Assembly (NCBI GenBank): GCA_010093705.1
Contig: MU006095.1
Coordinates: 198,918-262,917 of the forward strand
DNA from: Patellaria atrata CBS 101060
Lineage: Eukaryota > Ascomycota > Dothideomycetes > Patellariales > Patellariaceae
DNA length: 64,000 nucleotides
Direction: 5' to 3'
The notes below the pieces were generated by a model. It did no database searches. It was not told the origin of the DNA and was given only the letters and a program-made list of their open reading frames with translations. Position numbers and translations under genes: made by a program. This document shows, one piece after another, positions 36,841-48,639 of the stretch (position 1 is its first letter; each line of letters opens with the position of its first letter).

Positions 36841-37689
36841 TGCGTCTGAAATAGGTGAAGAGAAAACATTGCACCTCTATAACCGAACAAAAGATTTTGG
36901 TTGAAAATGTATGACGTGTAGAGTTGAGGTCCGTTCGCACATTAAGGTTAGGTCGGGTTACCTTTAGGGAAACAATGTAGATTAGGTAAGCAGACTGTTT
37001 GTTACAAAGCACTCATGGTTCTACGCTCCACTTTTTCATGCCCAGGTATTTGATTAAAGACTCTTTTATTTCTTCTATAGAATTTACATTTAAATCCTGA
37101 AGTACCGAGTTAAATCCTACATGGATGCCTCAGCCCCAACCCCAACCCCAACAGCGAGGAACTCAGCAAACAATTTGATAGAAATCCACCAAGCAGATAG
37201 TTCTACTAGCAAAGAAGAATCTAAGATCCGCTTGAGCCTCCCTTAATGAATGTCCTCGGGAACACCCTTCCCACGACATGTACTTTTGTATACTTATAGG
37301 AGTTCAGTGAGGTTATAGCACAGGCTCCATGAAGAAGTAAGATGAGGAGAAAATCTTAGGACTTGACTTACCCAAACGTCCTTCGACACATTGCTGGGGT
37401 GTGTATAGGTTATCAGGGACATTCTACATTTTATTCCCGTTGGATGGCACTGAAGTATTCCATTGGAGTTGGACAATCAACGTATACCTATACGAAGGGT
37501 TTGCGAGACATCATGGGACCCTGTAAGATTCGATAGATAGCTTGATTCCTCTCCAGACGGCTGTGAATACATATTATATACACCTAATACTGATACAAAG
37601 CGCTGTTTCAGGGCTAACAGACCCCAATTTCTCATCTAATATCCTAAGTCCTCTGGGAATCCCGACGGTGAAAGTGGTGGCACACTAAA
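36841..37689. other. carB upstream region
   Basis: 849 bp holding the carB promoter. It includes a short run of CCCCAA units near 37135-37152. No gene recognised. Confidence 0.4.
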
Positions 37690-38959
37690 GTCCGGATTGG
37701 AAGGCAAATCATCGATCCGCTAAACAGATTCTTTTAAGGTGAGTCGGCGCCCATATATAGTAAATACTTTTTGTAAATTTATACGTTGTCCACTTTTCTT
37801 TCCTTTCAAATATAAAAGGAAAAGGAGCGAATATAGTCACCATAGAAGGTGGTTTCAGGTCCATCAATAACAGCGTAGTGACCGTAAATCCACACATCCT
37901 GAGCATCGTGTGAGATTGAGAAGCCGAGGAGCTCACGATGAATCTCCTTTTCACGCTTGACAAGCAGGAAAACCCTCGACGGTAACCCTTACTGCGAGCG
38001 TCATACTATGCGCATTCTGTCGGTCAGTGATATTAAGGGATGTAATGCCGCATACTTCGCATGCGAAAAACGGGAAGTACACGTAATGTGTAGCCGTAAA
38101 GAGGGACTGTTCAAGATCATCACCATTGAAAGGTGTAAACTCCTCGCTCTGCTCCCTCGTAAACGCCTCCCAATTGAATCCGACCGAGTAATGGGGCTAC
38201 GGACAGATTCCAGTCAGAGGGATAGACTTTTTCCAGAGTTCATTGACACTTTCAGTAAGAAGTCGGAGGTGTTTGGCACCATCCCAAGCTCATCGTACTG
38301 GTAGGGACTCGGCAGAAGGGACGATTGACCGAGAGATATCCTGGATAATCTTGGTTGCGTTCCGCTCTAACAGCATGTCACCGACGTTCTGGAAGATGTC
38401 GTCATCAAAGAGAGATTCCCTAGGAACTGTTTGTTCGGTCTCTAGCAAAGTCCGACAGAAACATTCGCTATCCTCCGACACCCTTTTCATTTGCTCCCCT
38501 ATATTCTCGCATGTGACTCGCTTTGGCTCGAGTAACTCCACATAGCACGGACTCATATATGGAACCCTCTTCTCCTCTCTTGGGCTGAAATAACTAGACG
38601 ATGCCGAACTCGCCGGAAGAATAGGATTTGAACTCCTACAAAACGAGTTATCCATTCTTGTGATTGTGCCGGGCTTGAAGTATTGCTTTGGCCAAATTTG
38701 TTTTCTCTACCAATAATCAATGGGGTTGATGGGCACCTCTGCGCCTCCAGGTTGAGTCACGCGATCGGACGGTCTTGCAGTGTTGAAGTCTCCAGATGCT
38801 CCCTGTCGCTTCGCGGGAGGTATTACCGTGATATCGGAGGATGGATCTTCGGTTTCACGAGGTTGCTTCCGATCTTCCGAGCGCGGAGTACTTGACCGAC
38901 CCTGTGTTGTAACCTCAGGTTAGCTCGGTCGGTAGAAGGACACCGCGGCGACATACCAT
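37690..38959 (-). pseudogene. Relic of a DUF7924-type gene (copy 1)
   Basis: Minus-strand pieces follow one another in the order of a fungal family I know as DUF7924. An ATG at 38959 followed by a plausible 55 nt intron leads into a Ser/Pro-rich N-terminus ending in VPINPIDYW. Next are KQYFKPG, YMSPCYVELLEPKRVTCENI, VPRESLFDDDIFQNVGDMLL, and KIIQDISRSIVPSAESL. Farther on are ITDRQNAHSMTLAV, FSISHDAQDVWIYGHYAVID and KWTTYKFTKSIYYIWAPTHL. The gene is broken in about five or more places and cannot be whole. Recognisable motifs remain along the full length, which suggests fairly recent decay. It lies inside the carotenoid cluster. Confidence 0.72.
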
Positions 38960-39417
38960 TTCCGCAATGTTTCCCTTGCCGTGAGCGAAAGTAGCTGCCT
39001 ATATAATCGTGCGTTTCTACGTGGAGGTCTTTGCACTTTCAGTTTTCTGTCACCTTGAGAGGGTTTCCTTACGAAATCAGCGGAGGGAATTTGTTATGCA
39101 GAGAGTGATGATATTTATTTGGGGAAATAGAGGCGCCTTTGTGTCACCAACCAAAACATGGGGTCAACCAGCTTCCGAAATGGAACCGTAATATGCACAG
39201 GTAACTACTCTTGGGCAGTTCCAGGTCAATTATGGAACAGTAAGACACTTCCATTGTGGTTAGCAAGTGATAAGATACTGGACAAGCAAACACGGAATGA
39301 TATAAGGTAGCGGCAATGTAGCAAACATGCATGATTGAGGTGAGAAAATTAGGCCCGTCATAGTTATATCCGCTTAAAGGGTGTGGTATCACTTTACCAC
39401 CGGAGAAGCCGCAACCA
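38960..39417. other. Intergenic, 3' of carRA
   Basis: 458 bp between the carRA stop and the start of the DUF7924 relic; it would hold the carRA terminator. No distinct element seen. Confidence 0.4.
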
Positions 39418-41479
39418 CTAAAGCCTGTTTAGAGTCTTCCAAGCAACCCATATTCTCCTCTTTTTCGGTACTGTGGCCCGCCCCGACTTCACCTGATATT
39501 CCTTCTGCCTCAGTACACGCCCAATCTCCATATAACTCTCTACAGCTACGCGCATTGGCCCCCTCACCGGATCGGGTAGATCCTCTATCGCTACGCGTCC
39601 ACCATTGTACAACTCAAAAGCTTTATCCAGGAGTCTGGAGCGTAACCCATCCACTACGGGTCCCTTGGGGCTTTTCAAAACATCCTCTACTGTTAAATTC
39701 TCTTCGGACAACCATGTCAAGGGCATGTAAACCCGTCCAATTGATGCGTCGACCGAGATATCGCGTGCTATATTGACGTATTGCAACGCTATTCCTACTT
39801 GGTGACCGTGCTTGACGATAGCGCTGCGATCATCAGCTGTGGAATTATTGCAATGATGGTGGAAGGCGAGCTCGATACATAGTTCAGCAACAGTGCCGGC
39901 GACACGGGATGCGTATATTTCGAGCTCTTGTTCTGATTTGATTGGGGGCGCTAGCTCTGAATCTGGGAATTGGGTATCAGACTTCAGCCCTTCGAATTGA
40001 AGATCCATCCAAAACCCTTCAAGGAGTTCGTCAAAGGGCTTCCTCGGAAGGTACGATGTCGGAAGAAGCAGTAAAGCCAATCGAATATCTGCGGAAAATG
40101 TATCCATAACATACTCCCGAACGGATTGGGAGTGTTTCGAGGGTTCGTAAGCGATGTCCATAAATTTCTGGAGTTTCATTATCCAATCTCGCGCTTCTTG
40201 AGGCGCTTGAGCATGGTCAACTAGATCATCCGCAACACGACAAAAAGAGTATCTGCACAAATTAGACGAATACTAGAGTAGATATTAAGGAAAATTATGC
40301 TTACACAAGAATCAGGTCGATCCGAAGTCTTCCATAGAAAGCTCCACTAGCTAGATAGAAGCTCCGACTCTTACCACGCAACCTAGCGACAGCATCTTTG
40401 AGACCTCTGACACGTTCTTCGTCGTATTTATCAGACGGTGTGAGTAAACCTAGCGTTAACTGAGCTGGGGAAGGTAATGGGGGTACATTTGGAAACAAGG
40501 TAGGAAATGCGTATAGGATCGCCAACGCGTTATCAAAAGCGATTAACCCAAAAACAATGAGGGTATTCGTTGCTAAAAAGAATGCCGCTTCCCTGTCATG
40601 GTTAACAACAAGACGGGAGGTAAAACAAAGTGCTGTAGCTTACTCTATTTCCAAACCATCCCATAGCTGCCATCCAAATTTAGTACCCGCCTCAATAACC
40701 CAAGTACCTCGTCTCAGAGCCAATGTATCTACAATCCATAGATAGACTGTAGGCAATATAATTGGAAGGATAGTATTTGTCCAGGGAAGGCCAACCAGAA
40801 ACTGATAAGCAATCGTCCTATTCAGAATTAGTAATTGAGTGATTGCAAGTGGTTCACTAATCAGTCACACCATAGGAAGAGCAAGACAGGACCAGCCCAT
40901 GCAAGGATCAAACCAAGATATGTTTTCTCTTTGGCATCACGAATGTAGTAAACGCCCTTTGCAATGACCAGAGCCAGTAGGAGTTGTCCCGCTGTGCGAT
41001 ATGCACGTGCCTTTTGACGAGATACAGAAAGAATGTACGCGGAATGGAAAGTTGGTTTGCTAAGCAGTAGATAGAGAAGAGATGTATTATAAGTTTGAAT
41101 CATAAAGAAGAAAACTTCTTCCAGAGGTATTTGGAATAGAGTTGGTCCAATGATTACATTAGATGGATAGCTCCAGATCCGATTTCGAATAAGGTACGAG
41201 TCCCATGGAATGGTGGAGACAACGGCAACCTATAATCTCTATCAGAATATCCGTTGCAGTAGCCCATCAGTTTGGGACTCACGGTCACTAGGAAAACGAT
41301 CTTGTAAATGTCCGCTGCAGTAACCAACGGTCTGTATAAGACCGAAAGAATTATCGCTGGGGGTATAGTGAATTTCAAATGCCTAAGGGACGTGTTAGCG
41401 TTTGGTAGAGGTAACGGGGGATCGAGATGCCAGCATCTCAACGTATTAAAACGTACACAAGGGCGTACTCGTAACCCAT
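39418..41479 (-). CDS. carRA: Bifunctional lycopene cyclase / phytoene synthase (carRA / al-2 type)
   Basis: Fused enzyme: the C-terminal half joins two GGPP into phytoene, the N-terminal membrane half cyclises lycopene-type ends. Six exons: 41479-41457, 41382-41283, 41229-40871, 40817-40644, 40592-40305 and 40252-39418, giving 592 aa; introns 51-74 nt. The 23 nt first exon gives MGYEYALV, and joining to exon 2 yields [17 protein letters not shown], the family start. The cyclase half is a string of membrane helices with [37 protein letters not shown] and [17 protein letters not shown]. The synthase half has [20 protein letters not shown], the first Asp-rich motif D323-DLV-D327 in [12 protein letters not shown], and the second in [16 protein letters not shown]. 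All splices restore conserved blocks. Confidence 0.95.
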
Positions 41480-42396
41480 TTCGCCCAGCCTAGATGTAAA
41501 ACTGCTCTCTTAGTCGCCTCAGCATCACAAAATGGTACGCGTTCTGTCAATTGAATGCAAAAAGGTTCAAAAGCCACGCAAACGCCTGTAAAAGAAAGAT
41601 TAGGAGTAGGACCTTTCCGAGCAACAAAATTTTCCTAAGTCACACACGTCAAATATGAGAACAGGCCATACTGCAGGAGACGCAATGTCTGAGGCTCAGA
41701 TCGAATGGTAATGCACATTGGTAGTGCTTCCCTAGAACTCCTTAAGCCCCCATCATCCCACTCGCTGTCAGACTCATTAGGATATTCCTCCGGATGCGTG
41801 CGCATCTTTCCTCGCCATGTATGCGCTCTCTGCGGTCTTACATTGGTTCCAACCCAGGTGGCACACTGAGAGGATCAATCATGTTATGGAAGAAATGTCA
41901 AAGAAAGGCGGAAATGACAATGAAGTCGTTAAGAGCTACGATACCGCTTATCCTCTTCCGTGTGATCAAACAGGGATGGCTACTCCCTTATTGACCTCTA
42001 ACTACTTATGGCTAGAGTCAGATCTCAGGTACATTTAAATGAGACGTCATAGACTTTATATTCCTCCGGCGAGGACCCGTGACTAACAATGCCATGATTT
42101 ACCTTAAAATCAGGCTGTCGAGAGCGAAATTATGCTACTTCATCAGTATGATAACGTCCCTGTACTGTACAAGAGGTAGAACTGGCGGATTCTCCAACGC
42201 GTAATTCACACGTTGAGGTCACATGTACAACTACAAGCTAACTAACGGCTCATCGCGGCCATCCACCCCTCCATGTGGTTGCCGCAAATGTTCAATCCAA
42301 ACATGGAGGTCGCAAGCCCATTCCAACGTCGCTGCTCCAACCACCCCTCAGTCTCCGCAACTGAACGCGGATGTTCAAATATTGTAGGTTGTGGTA
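41480..42396. promoter_or_regulatory. Shared divergent promoter of carRA and carX
   Basis: 917 bp between the carRA ATG (leftwards) and the carX ATG (rightwards). Carotenoid genes of other ascomycetes are light-induced through the White Collar complex, which prefers GATC-containing sites. A GATCGA hexamer lies at 41699-41704, about 220 bp before carRA. Other GATC sites are near 41876, 41967 and 42018. Such short motifs occur by chance, so the light-response role is inference. Confidence 0.5.
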
Positions 42397-44425
42397 ATGC
42401 CTTCTTGGAAGCGTAAAAGGGGAAAGCAGAATCAGCATCCGTACGTCCTCCTCCCTAAATGCGTGCCAGATACCTAACAGCTGGAGTAGATATTTGTCGG
42501 GAAACTTTGCTCCAATACAGAGGATACGACCTCTTACATCATGCACGTATTCCGGTACCATTCCAGATGAGCTCGCTGGGGGACAGTACGTTCGTAATGG
42601 AGGCAATCCCGTAACGAACCAAGACCTGGGAAGAGATGCGCACTGGTTTGATGGAGATGGGATGCTCTCTGGTGTCTTGTTCGAAAGATCCGACATTATT
42701 CGACCTGCATTTGTCAACCAGTACATCTTGACTGATATCTACCTTTCAACCGTGTCGACACCGTCTTTGAAAATTCCAATTCTTCCAAGTATAGCAACTT
42801 TGGTCAATCCAATTTCCTCTCTATTACATATCCTTTTCACTATATTGCGGACCGTATTTTTAGCCATTCTCTCCCATCTTCCGGGCTCACCTCACCCAAT
42901 AGAAAGGATCAGCGTTGCGAATACAGGAATTCTCTACCACAATGGTAGAGCACTAGCGACTTGTGAAAGTGGACCGCCTATGAGGGTTCAACTTCCCAAG
43001 CTTGAAACAATAGGCTGGTTTGATGGTAATGTCGCAGAAGGGGAACTGAACTCGAAAGAGGGGCCGGGCTTCGGCGGAGAAGGACTACTCAGCTTCATGA
43101 AAGAGTGGACCACCGGGCATCCGAAAGTTGATCCATTAACTGGTGAAATGATCCTTTTCCATTCGACTTTTACAACACCTTACGTTCATTATTCAGTCAT
43201 TCCAAGTACGAGGTCGCGATGGGATAAATTGCTGAACGCTCCTGTTTCTGGCGTTTCCGGTGCCAAGATGATGCATGACTTTGGAGTCTCCCTTAATCAC
43301 ACTATTATAATGGACCTTCCATTAACTCTCGATCCTATCAATCTTCTAAGGAACAAACCAATTGTATCGTATGATCCTTCACACCCTTCCCGGTTTGGCA
43401 TATTCCCTCGTCGAGATCCTTCCCATGTACAGTGGTTTAAGACTTCGGCGTGCTGTATCTTCCACACCGTTAATACGTGGGATGTATTTGACGCCTCTGG
43501 CGATGTGGATTCGGTCAACCTACTTGCCTGTAGACAAACTTCTGCATCTGTGGTATTCGCAGCAGGAAATCTTACTGCCCCTAAGACGACTATGACCATC
43601 GAATCCTCTAACCCCATATCATTTTTTGATACATACGACGAGGATGAAGCACTTATCGCCGACGATGTCTCCGAATGCTCCAGCCTCCTCGATGAAGCTG
43701 AGCAATGCCGCCTGTACTACTACTCTTTCTCTCTTCGTACTTCGACAATTACATCGCAATACGCTCTTTCCGCCATCTCGTTCGAGTTCCCCTCTTGCCG
43801 ACCAGATCGTGAAATGCAATCTGCCCGCTACGTTTACGGTTGTAGCACTTCTACCGGCTCTTCCTTCTCCGCTGCACTAGGTAAGGCAGCTAAGATCGAC
43901 GTTATCGCTAAAGTCGATGTAGAAACGCTCATCCGTCAAGGGCTAAAGCATCCACCCGCCACGGTTACAGGCTGCGTAGACAGGAGGAGCATCGCACAGG
44001 TTCTCGCGTCTGAGGACCCTAAAGACCCGATACGGTGCTTCAAGCTGCCGCCGAAGCATTTCGCACAGGAATCGAGGTTCGTACCAAGGAAGGGAGGAGG
44101 AGCTGAAGATGACGGGTTTTTACTCTTTTATATCTTTGATGAGAGTCAGTTGACCAAAGATGGTAATGCTCCTGAAACCGCCTTTTCGGAACTCTGGGTC
44201 TTAGATGCGAGGAATATGAGAGATGTGGTTTGCAAGGTCAAATTACCTCAAAGAGTACCATATGGATTGCATGGAAGCTGGTTTAGTGAGGAGATGATCA
44301 GGAACCAGCGTCCTATCGGGAAGTTAAGGAGTCTTGACGATATCATGAAAGTTGAGATTAGAGGAGGTGCGGGCTGGAGAGCGTGGATGGCTGTGAGAAA
44401 AGGAATAGAAAGGTTATTAAGATGA
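42397..44425 (+). CDS. carX: Carotenoid cleavage oxygenase, CarX-like (beta-carotene to retinal)
   Basis: Non-heme iron oxygenase; the closest match I can recall is Fusarium CarX, which cuts beta-carotene at the centre to make retinal. Two exons, 42397-42440 and 42490-44425, with a 49 nt intron; 659 aa. Exon 1 gives MPSWKRKRGKQNQH, and the splice makes HPYLSGNFAPI. Conserved blocks: ELAGGQYVRNGGNP, GRDAHWFDGDGMLSGV, PSIATLVNPISSLL and RALATCESGPPMR. Four likely iron-binding His: H225 (TTGHPKVDP), H277 (MMHDFGVSLNHT), H340 (CCIFHTVNTWD) and H609 (VPYGLHGSWF). Also present are RPDREMQSARYVYGCSTST and GCVDRRS. It is divergent from carRA, which supplies the beta-carotene. CarX rather than the torulene-cleaving CarT is favoured by the NISSLL-type hydrophobic insert at about 107-145 and the cluster position. 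Confidence 0.92.
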
Positions 44426-44791
44426 ATCATGAAGGGGCTCATCCACGGTGACTGCAATGCTCCCGGAGTCTAGATTAGTGTTTCATCACAAAGCGTACAG
44501 CAAGCATATAGCAAGTCAGGGGTGTCATAACAGGAATTTACTATCTCAGTGACTCGGTGTACAGCTCACCTGGTCGTCCTAGGGGATTGAGGCATTGCCC
44601 CAAACTTTATTTCCACGAACGCCTCTCTATACAAAGGTTGCCGAACCATGCCGTCGGGCCATACATCGTTAAATCGCCACGCTATAAGTCGGCCAATCCG
44701 CTAAAAGTATGATCCATATCGTGCAATGCCCTACTCCGTGTATAGTGATCCTTCTATTAGTAAGGTAGAGATTTTAAATAAGTAATGGGAG
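44426..44791. other. 3' flank of carX
   Basis: 366 bp with no gene. The terminator of carX must lie here, but I cannot mark it. Confidence 0.4.
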
Positions 44792-45236
44792 CTGTTATTT
44801 AGACACTCTCTTCCAAAAAGGGAAGGTGACTAACCTAAAATAGCATTCGAATTAAATATGCCTGACACACCTCCCTTCTAGTGAGGTGGGCTTCAGCTTA
44901 AATTTATAGCAGTAGCTCAAATTCGTACTTAGGTTTGTGCCCAGATTCATACTCAGACACGTCTGTGGATACTCCTTTAGATTCGTGCTTATATATATCT
45001 TTACCATAGATACGGCTTTATATACAGCTTAACCATGTGCTTAATTAGATACAGCCTTAAATTCAACCAGCATCTGATAAAAGTATGCCTAATTTTAGCT
45101 ATACTAACGTTAGATTTCAGTGCTATGAGATACTAGCTTGAGACGCCCTTTTTAACGAAAAGTTCGACTGACTCTTTAGGTTAGCCTCCTTCCCTTATTG
45201 TTAATGTAGTAAAAGAGGGGTGTGTCAAAATAACAG
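44792..45236. mobile_element. MITE-like element with terminal inverted repeats
   Basis: About 445 bp, AT-rich, with no coding capacity. The left end reads CTGTTATTTAGACAC. The right end, reverse-complemented, reads CTGTTATTTTGACAC. Going inwards, both ends show CTCTT, then GGGAAGG(T/A)G(A/G)CTAACCTAAA (18 of 20 identical; left near 44820-44840, right near 45175-45195), then CGAA. The spacing differs between arms by small insertions. A second TGACACACC unit lies at 44863 inside the left arm. The middle holds degenerate repeats of the type AGATTCGTGCTTA. No target-site duplication is clear, so the superfamily cannot be named. Confidence 0.5.
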
Positions 45237-45393
45237 TCGTCTAAAAAATCAAGACGTGAAACTTACCGTAGAACTACCGTAGGAAGAGAGACGGATAAGC
45301 CAATAGGGTATAGAAGTTTCTTTGTCCCTTGGCTCCATACTCTTCTTCACATTCAATCTTCCACACAAAGCTCAGAGTATTCACTTCACGGTT

Positions 45394-45561
45394 ATGGCTT
45401 CAAAGGACAATAAATCAGAAACCTATTCCCCTATTCCCAAGGGCGTGATGCTCCCCGAGTCTATCAGAGAGAGTGGTGGGGTTTCATTGGGACAACACAT
45501 CACGACGGTGATTGACGAGGGCCAACAGACTGTGTCTATCTTTCGAATCAAAAGTGAATGA
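45394..45561 (+). CDS. Small hypothetical ORF (55 aa)
   Basis: The frame reads MASKDNKSETYSPIPKGVML and ends GGVSLGQHITTVIDEGQQTVSIFRIKSE-like, with a C/T-rich leader just before the ATG as in expressed fungal genes. It has no recognised domain, signal peptide or membrane segment. It may be a short gene or the left-over start of a longer one. Confidence 0.28.
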   Translation: MASKDNKSETYSPIPKGVMLPESIRESGGVSLGQHITTVIDEGQQTVSIFRIKSE

Positions 45562-46532
45562 CGATAACTGAATGAGATTAAGTGATGTTCTGCTAACTCT
45601 CCCATGCTCGAAACTTTGCTCCAAGAAAATTTCTACGTAGTGCTCCGTACAGTGCTTAGCTTACTCCAAGGTCTACTCCAGCAGCTGCTGTTCAATTATC
45701 TCATGGCTTAGAGGCGTAATCTTCGGTAGCTTGTCAGTCTCCACACTTTATATAGTGCGCTCCAGAGTATCGTAGATTCGCTATTGACACGGTTGAGATG
45801 GTGAACGCAAACCGGAATAGCGCTACATGCAATCCCTGGATATAGATTTAAGGTTCTTTGTCCTCGATGTCGTTTCTCGTAACCCATGCTCAGATCCTTG
45901 TCATTTGGCACCTCAGCCATGCTCGTAGTGATGAATTGTGGGCGTCTAGGATTCTGAATCCCTTCTTCGTAGCACATTAGACAGACGAGCTTGTGAACTG
46001 CTTAGGCCTTATATTCAGTGTAGTGCTCCTGGGCTCGTATCACTCTGTGGCTCTGGCCTAATCCCAGGTAAAGCGGCAATGTTCCGTAGTTAAAAACAAG
46101 GGATGTGTATCTCGTCCCCGTTGGAACATTTCCTCGCCTTCTGAGCGCTCTGTCTCAGGTGGTCTCCCAAGTCTCCTTTACGGAGAAGCCCTTGTGCATG
46201 GATGGTGCTTAATCAAACCTAGAATTTGGCGTATTAATTATACGGCGGTATGATCCCCTGCTAGTAACTATGGGGAAACCACCAATGAGAGGGGTAAACT
46301 CGATTAAGTTTTTGTTCTAATGAGCGAAGTATTTCATCCGGGCAAGAAAGCTAAACAAAATAGTAGTAGTAAGACAAGACCTGTCCCTTGAAGCAGCATC
46401 AAAAAGCTTTTGAATGGAAGCTTGTATTGACGCCGGATAGAAGTTGCAAAGGTCGTGAATCTTCCACGATAAACATCCGTGAGTTCGGTTGGATTTTCAA
46501 TTTTCTGATCAAGGTGATGTTTGATTTCAAGA
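45562..46532. other. Gene-free interval
   Basis: No supported gene. On the minus strand an open stretch at 46334-46500 overlaps the ankyrin ORF in another frame and ends in a hydrophobic segment (LVLLLLFCLAFLPG). It may be part of the same decayed gene. Confidence 0.35.
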
Positions 46533-46883
46533 TCAATACTCCGACTGTTTTTGGGGATTAGTTTGTATTTGGATACTTTCACCGGCCTCTGATTCTCTGC
46601 CTTGCATTCTAGAATTCGACGGAACGGGTGAAGTGGGATCTGCATTCCTGTTCGTGTGAGACTTCAGTATCTCGATAATCTCGCTTTTGCCGTGCTTTTC
46701 TGCACATCCTTTTGCTGTGCGTCCATAGAAAACTCCAATGCTAGTATTTGCACCAAGGTCGAGCAGATAACGGACAACATCGGCCTTACCTGCTTCAGCT
46801 GCTTTAAGTATAGTGATGGGCGTAACGTGCGGGGCTACAGGTAGGCCTGGACGTGGGCCTGGTAGTAAAGAGGGCGTCGCCAT
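46533..46883 (-). CDS. Short ankyrin-repeat ORF (possibly truncated)
   Basis: 116 aa. Residues about 20-75 form one and a half ankyrin repeats: TPITILKAAEAGKADVVRYL, then LDLGANTSIGVFYGRTAKGC and AEKHGKSEIIEILKSH. A polar Ser/Gln-rich tail follows. Ankyrin proteins usually carry several repeats, so this is either a very short protein or a fragment of a decayed gene. An exon that restores a longer protein could not be found. Confidence 0.45.
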   Translation of the reverse strand: MATPSLLPGPRPGLPVAPHVTPITILKAAEAGKADVVRYLLDLGANTSIGVFYGRTAKGCAEKHGKSEIIEILKSHTNRNADPTSPVPSNSRMQGRESEAGESIQIQTNPQKQSEY

Positions 46884-48639
46884 GATGTTATATAAGACTT
46901 CGTATCAAAAGGTGTATTTGAGCAAGATTGAAGGTTGAACGTGATGAAAGATGTCATGAGATCTGGCGGTGGATGGATGAGAGTTGGAATGACAAAAGGT
47001 CAAATCATCGCTCACCGCTTTCCAGGTAGAGCATTCTGCCGGTTTCAGCCTTACAGTGTTAGTAATGACCCCCACTGTTTTTGAACTTAAGGCAATAAGA
47101 GTATTTATCGTCATGAATAACGGAATATCTAATTCTTTTCTTTGGACTAAGTATAAGCACAATCTCTCGAGGGCTCATAGAACGTAGATTACGATGAGCT
47201 CAGCTCGTCTTGAACAGAGCCAACCGAGCTACTTTCGCGTTTCCACCGTCTTTGATCCACTGTAGTCCACTATAGTCCACTATGGTAGTCCATCAGCTTA
47301 CAAGTACATTTTGAACATCTACCGCTAAATGTCCGTTTTACAGCCGGGCGGGCTCCTGGGTTTATAGGAATCTCTGGGTACAGCCCTCATAGTACCGATG
47401 AGAGGGATCGGCTTTGTCTCCTTTGATCAGACACCGGGAATTGGCACTAGAGACTTAGAGGGCTGCTCCGTCGTCGTGATCGTGTCCAAGTTTGGCGCGA
47501 TTCTCGCCCATATTCCTCCGCATCGACCGCAACCATCAACAGATCCATATGCCGGGGGATAACTATTGCCGGTGTATGATGGACTAGGTCAAAATCCTGA
47601 ATAATCAGAAGAAAGCGTACGGCTATTTTCCTGAGGCGGAAACCACTGTCGTTTGCGCTCGATTCAAAGAGGCTGTGGCATTACCAGATCAGGTACTGCT
47701 AATGCGTCAATCGCTTCAGGATCTGGGTTATCATGCGAATGTCCATATTTACGACGTCCCCGGAAATAGTGAAGTTCCTGGACAGGGCACAGTAGCGGTT
47801 ATATCGAACCCAAATGGGGGAAATCCGATTCTCTATCTAGAAAACAGAGTTATCTAGAGTGGCTCTCCCGAATATCTTCTGCATGGTCATTTTGCTGCTC
47901 CTGGTCACTGGTGATCCCCTTGGTTTTACCTTCGATATACATGCATAGTATTATGTAAGGCTGGAATGTATAGTTCATCTATGTATTTCCTGACTTGCTT
48001 ATACTCTCCGTGTCATAGACATATTGGGTTCAGAGAACATCTGAGTAATGTATCGTATACAAGGCGTAAAACGGGAATAACGGCCCATATCGCATACTAG
48101 AAGGATTATGGTTGGGAAGGACTAACTTAGTTTGGATCTGTTCCTCTTTTCTTCTTCTTTCCTATCTTCTTTTCTCCTTTTACTTCCATCTCGAATTTCG
48201 GACAATAATCTCATTCTCCTCCTGTTAACAACGAAGACATAAGCCCAATGAAGCAGGATAATTCTTAAGATTGACAAGATGTACATTTTTTGCTCCCATA
48301 AGGTTCTTTGAAGACCAAAATTGGTACCTTTATATTTAAATATAACACAGCATATACATGACCATAGCTAGACGTACAACCGGTATACTCTCTAATAGTT
48401 TGCGTGATGCACGTCCTGTCTGCTGCGCAGGAATCGGTGGACTGCTAGGGTCAGACCAAGGGTTTGATGCCAAGCATCTGGTAGACGTCAGATATCTCAT
48501 CTTGAAGAGTAACCATCTCCAAATAAAACCACCGTTTTGAAGTTAATCAATTCCATATAATGGTAGTCTTTGAATGATAGAGCTTAGCTATCATTATTTA
48601 AGGTGGAACTAAATATCAGGTATTCATCTTCCTCTTTCT
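46884..48639. other. Gene-free interval with minor open stretches
   Basis: Holds the short tandem repeat at 47254-47283 and an open stretch at 47642-47857 (plus) with protein-like text (FKEAVALPDQVLLMRQSLQD, then YDVPGNSEVPGQGTVAV). That stretch is perhaps a gene fragment, unidentified. Otherwise nothing is seen. Confidence 0.35.
47254..47283. repeat. 10 bp tandem repeat, three units
   Basis: Three units of consensus AGTCCACTAT, the first with changes. A fourth partial unit follows near 47287. Confidence 0.6.

Noticed and set aside
37135-37152. CCCCAA units resembling a ciliate-type telomere repeat
   Set aside because: Only three units; fungal telomeres are usually TTAGGG-like. A chance short repeat.
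38622-38638. Minus-strand T-arm-like hairpin with a GTTCAAATCC B-box match
   Set aside because: It has no D arm or A box upstream, and it lies inside the DUF7924 relic reading frame.
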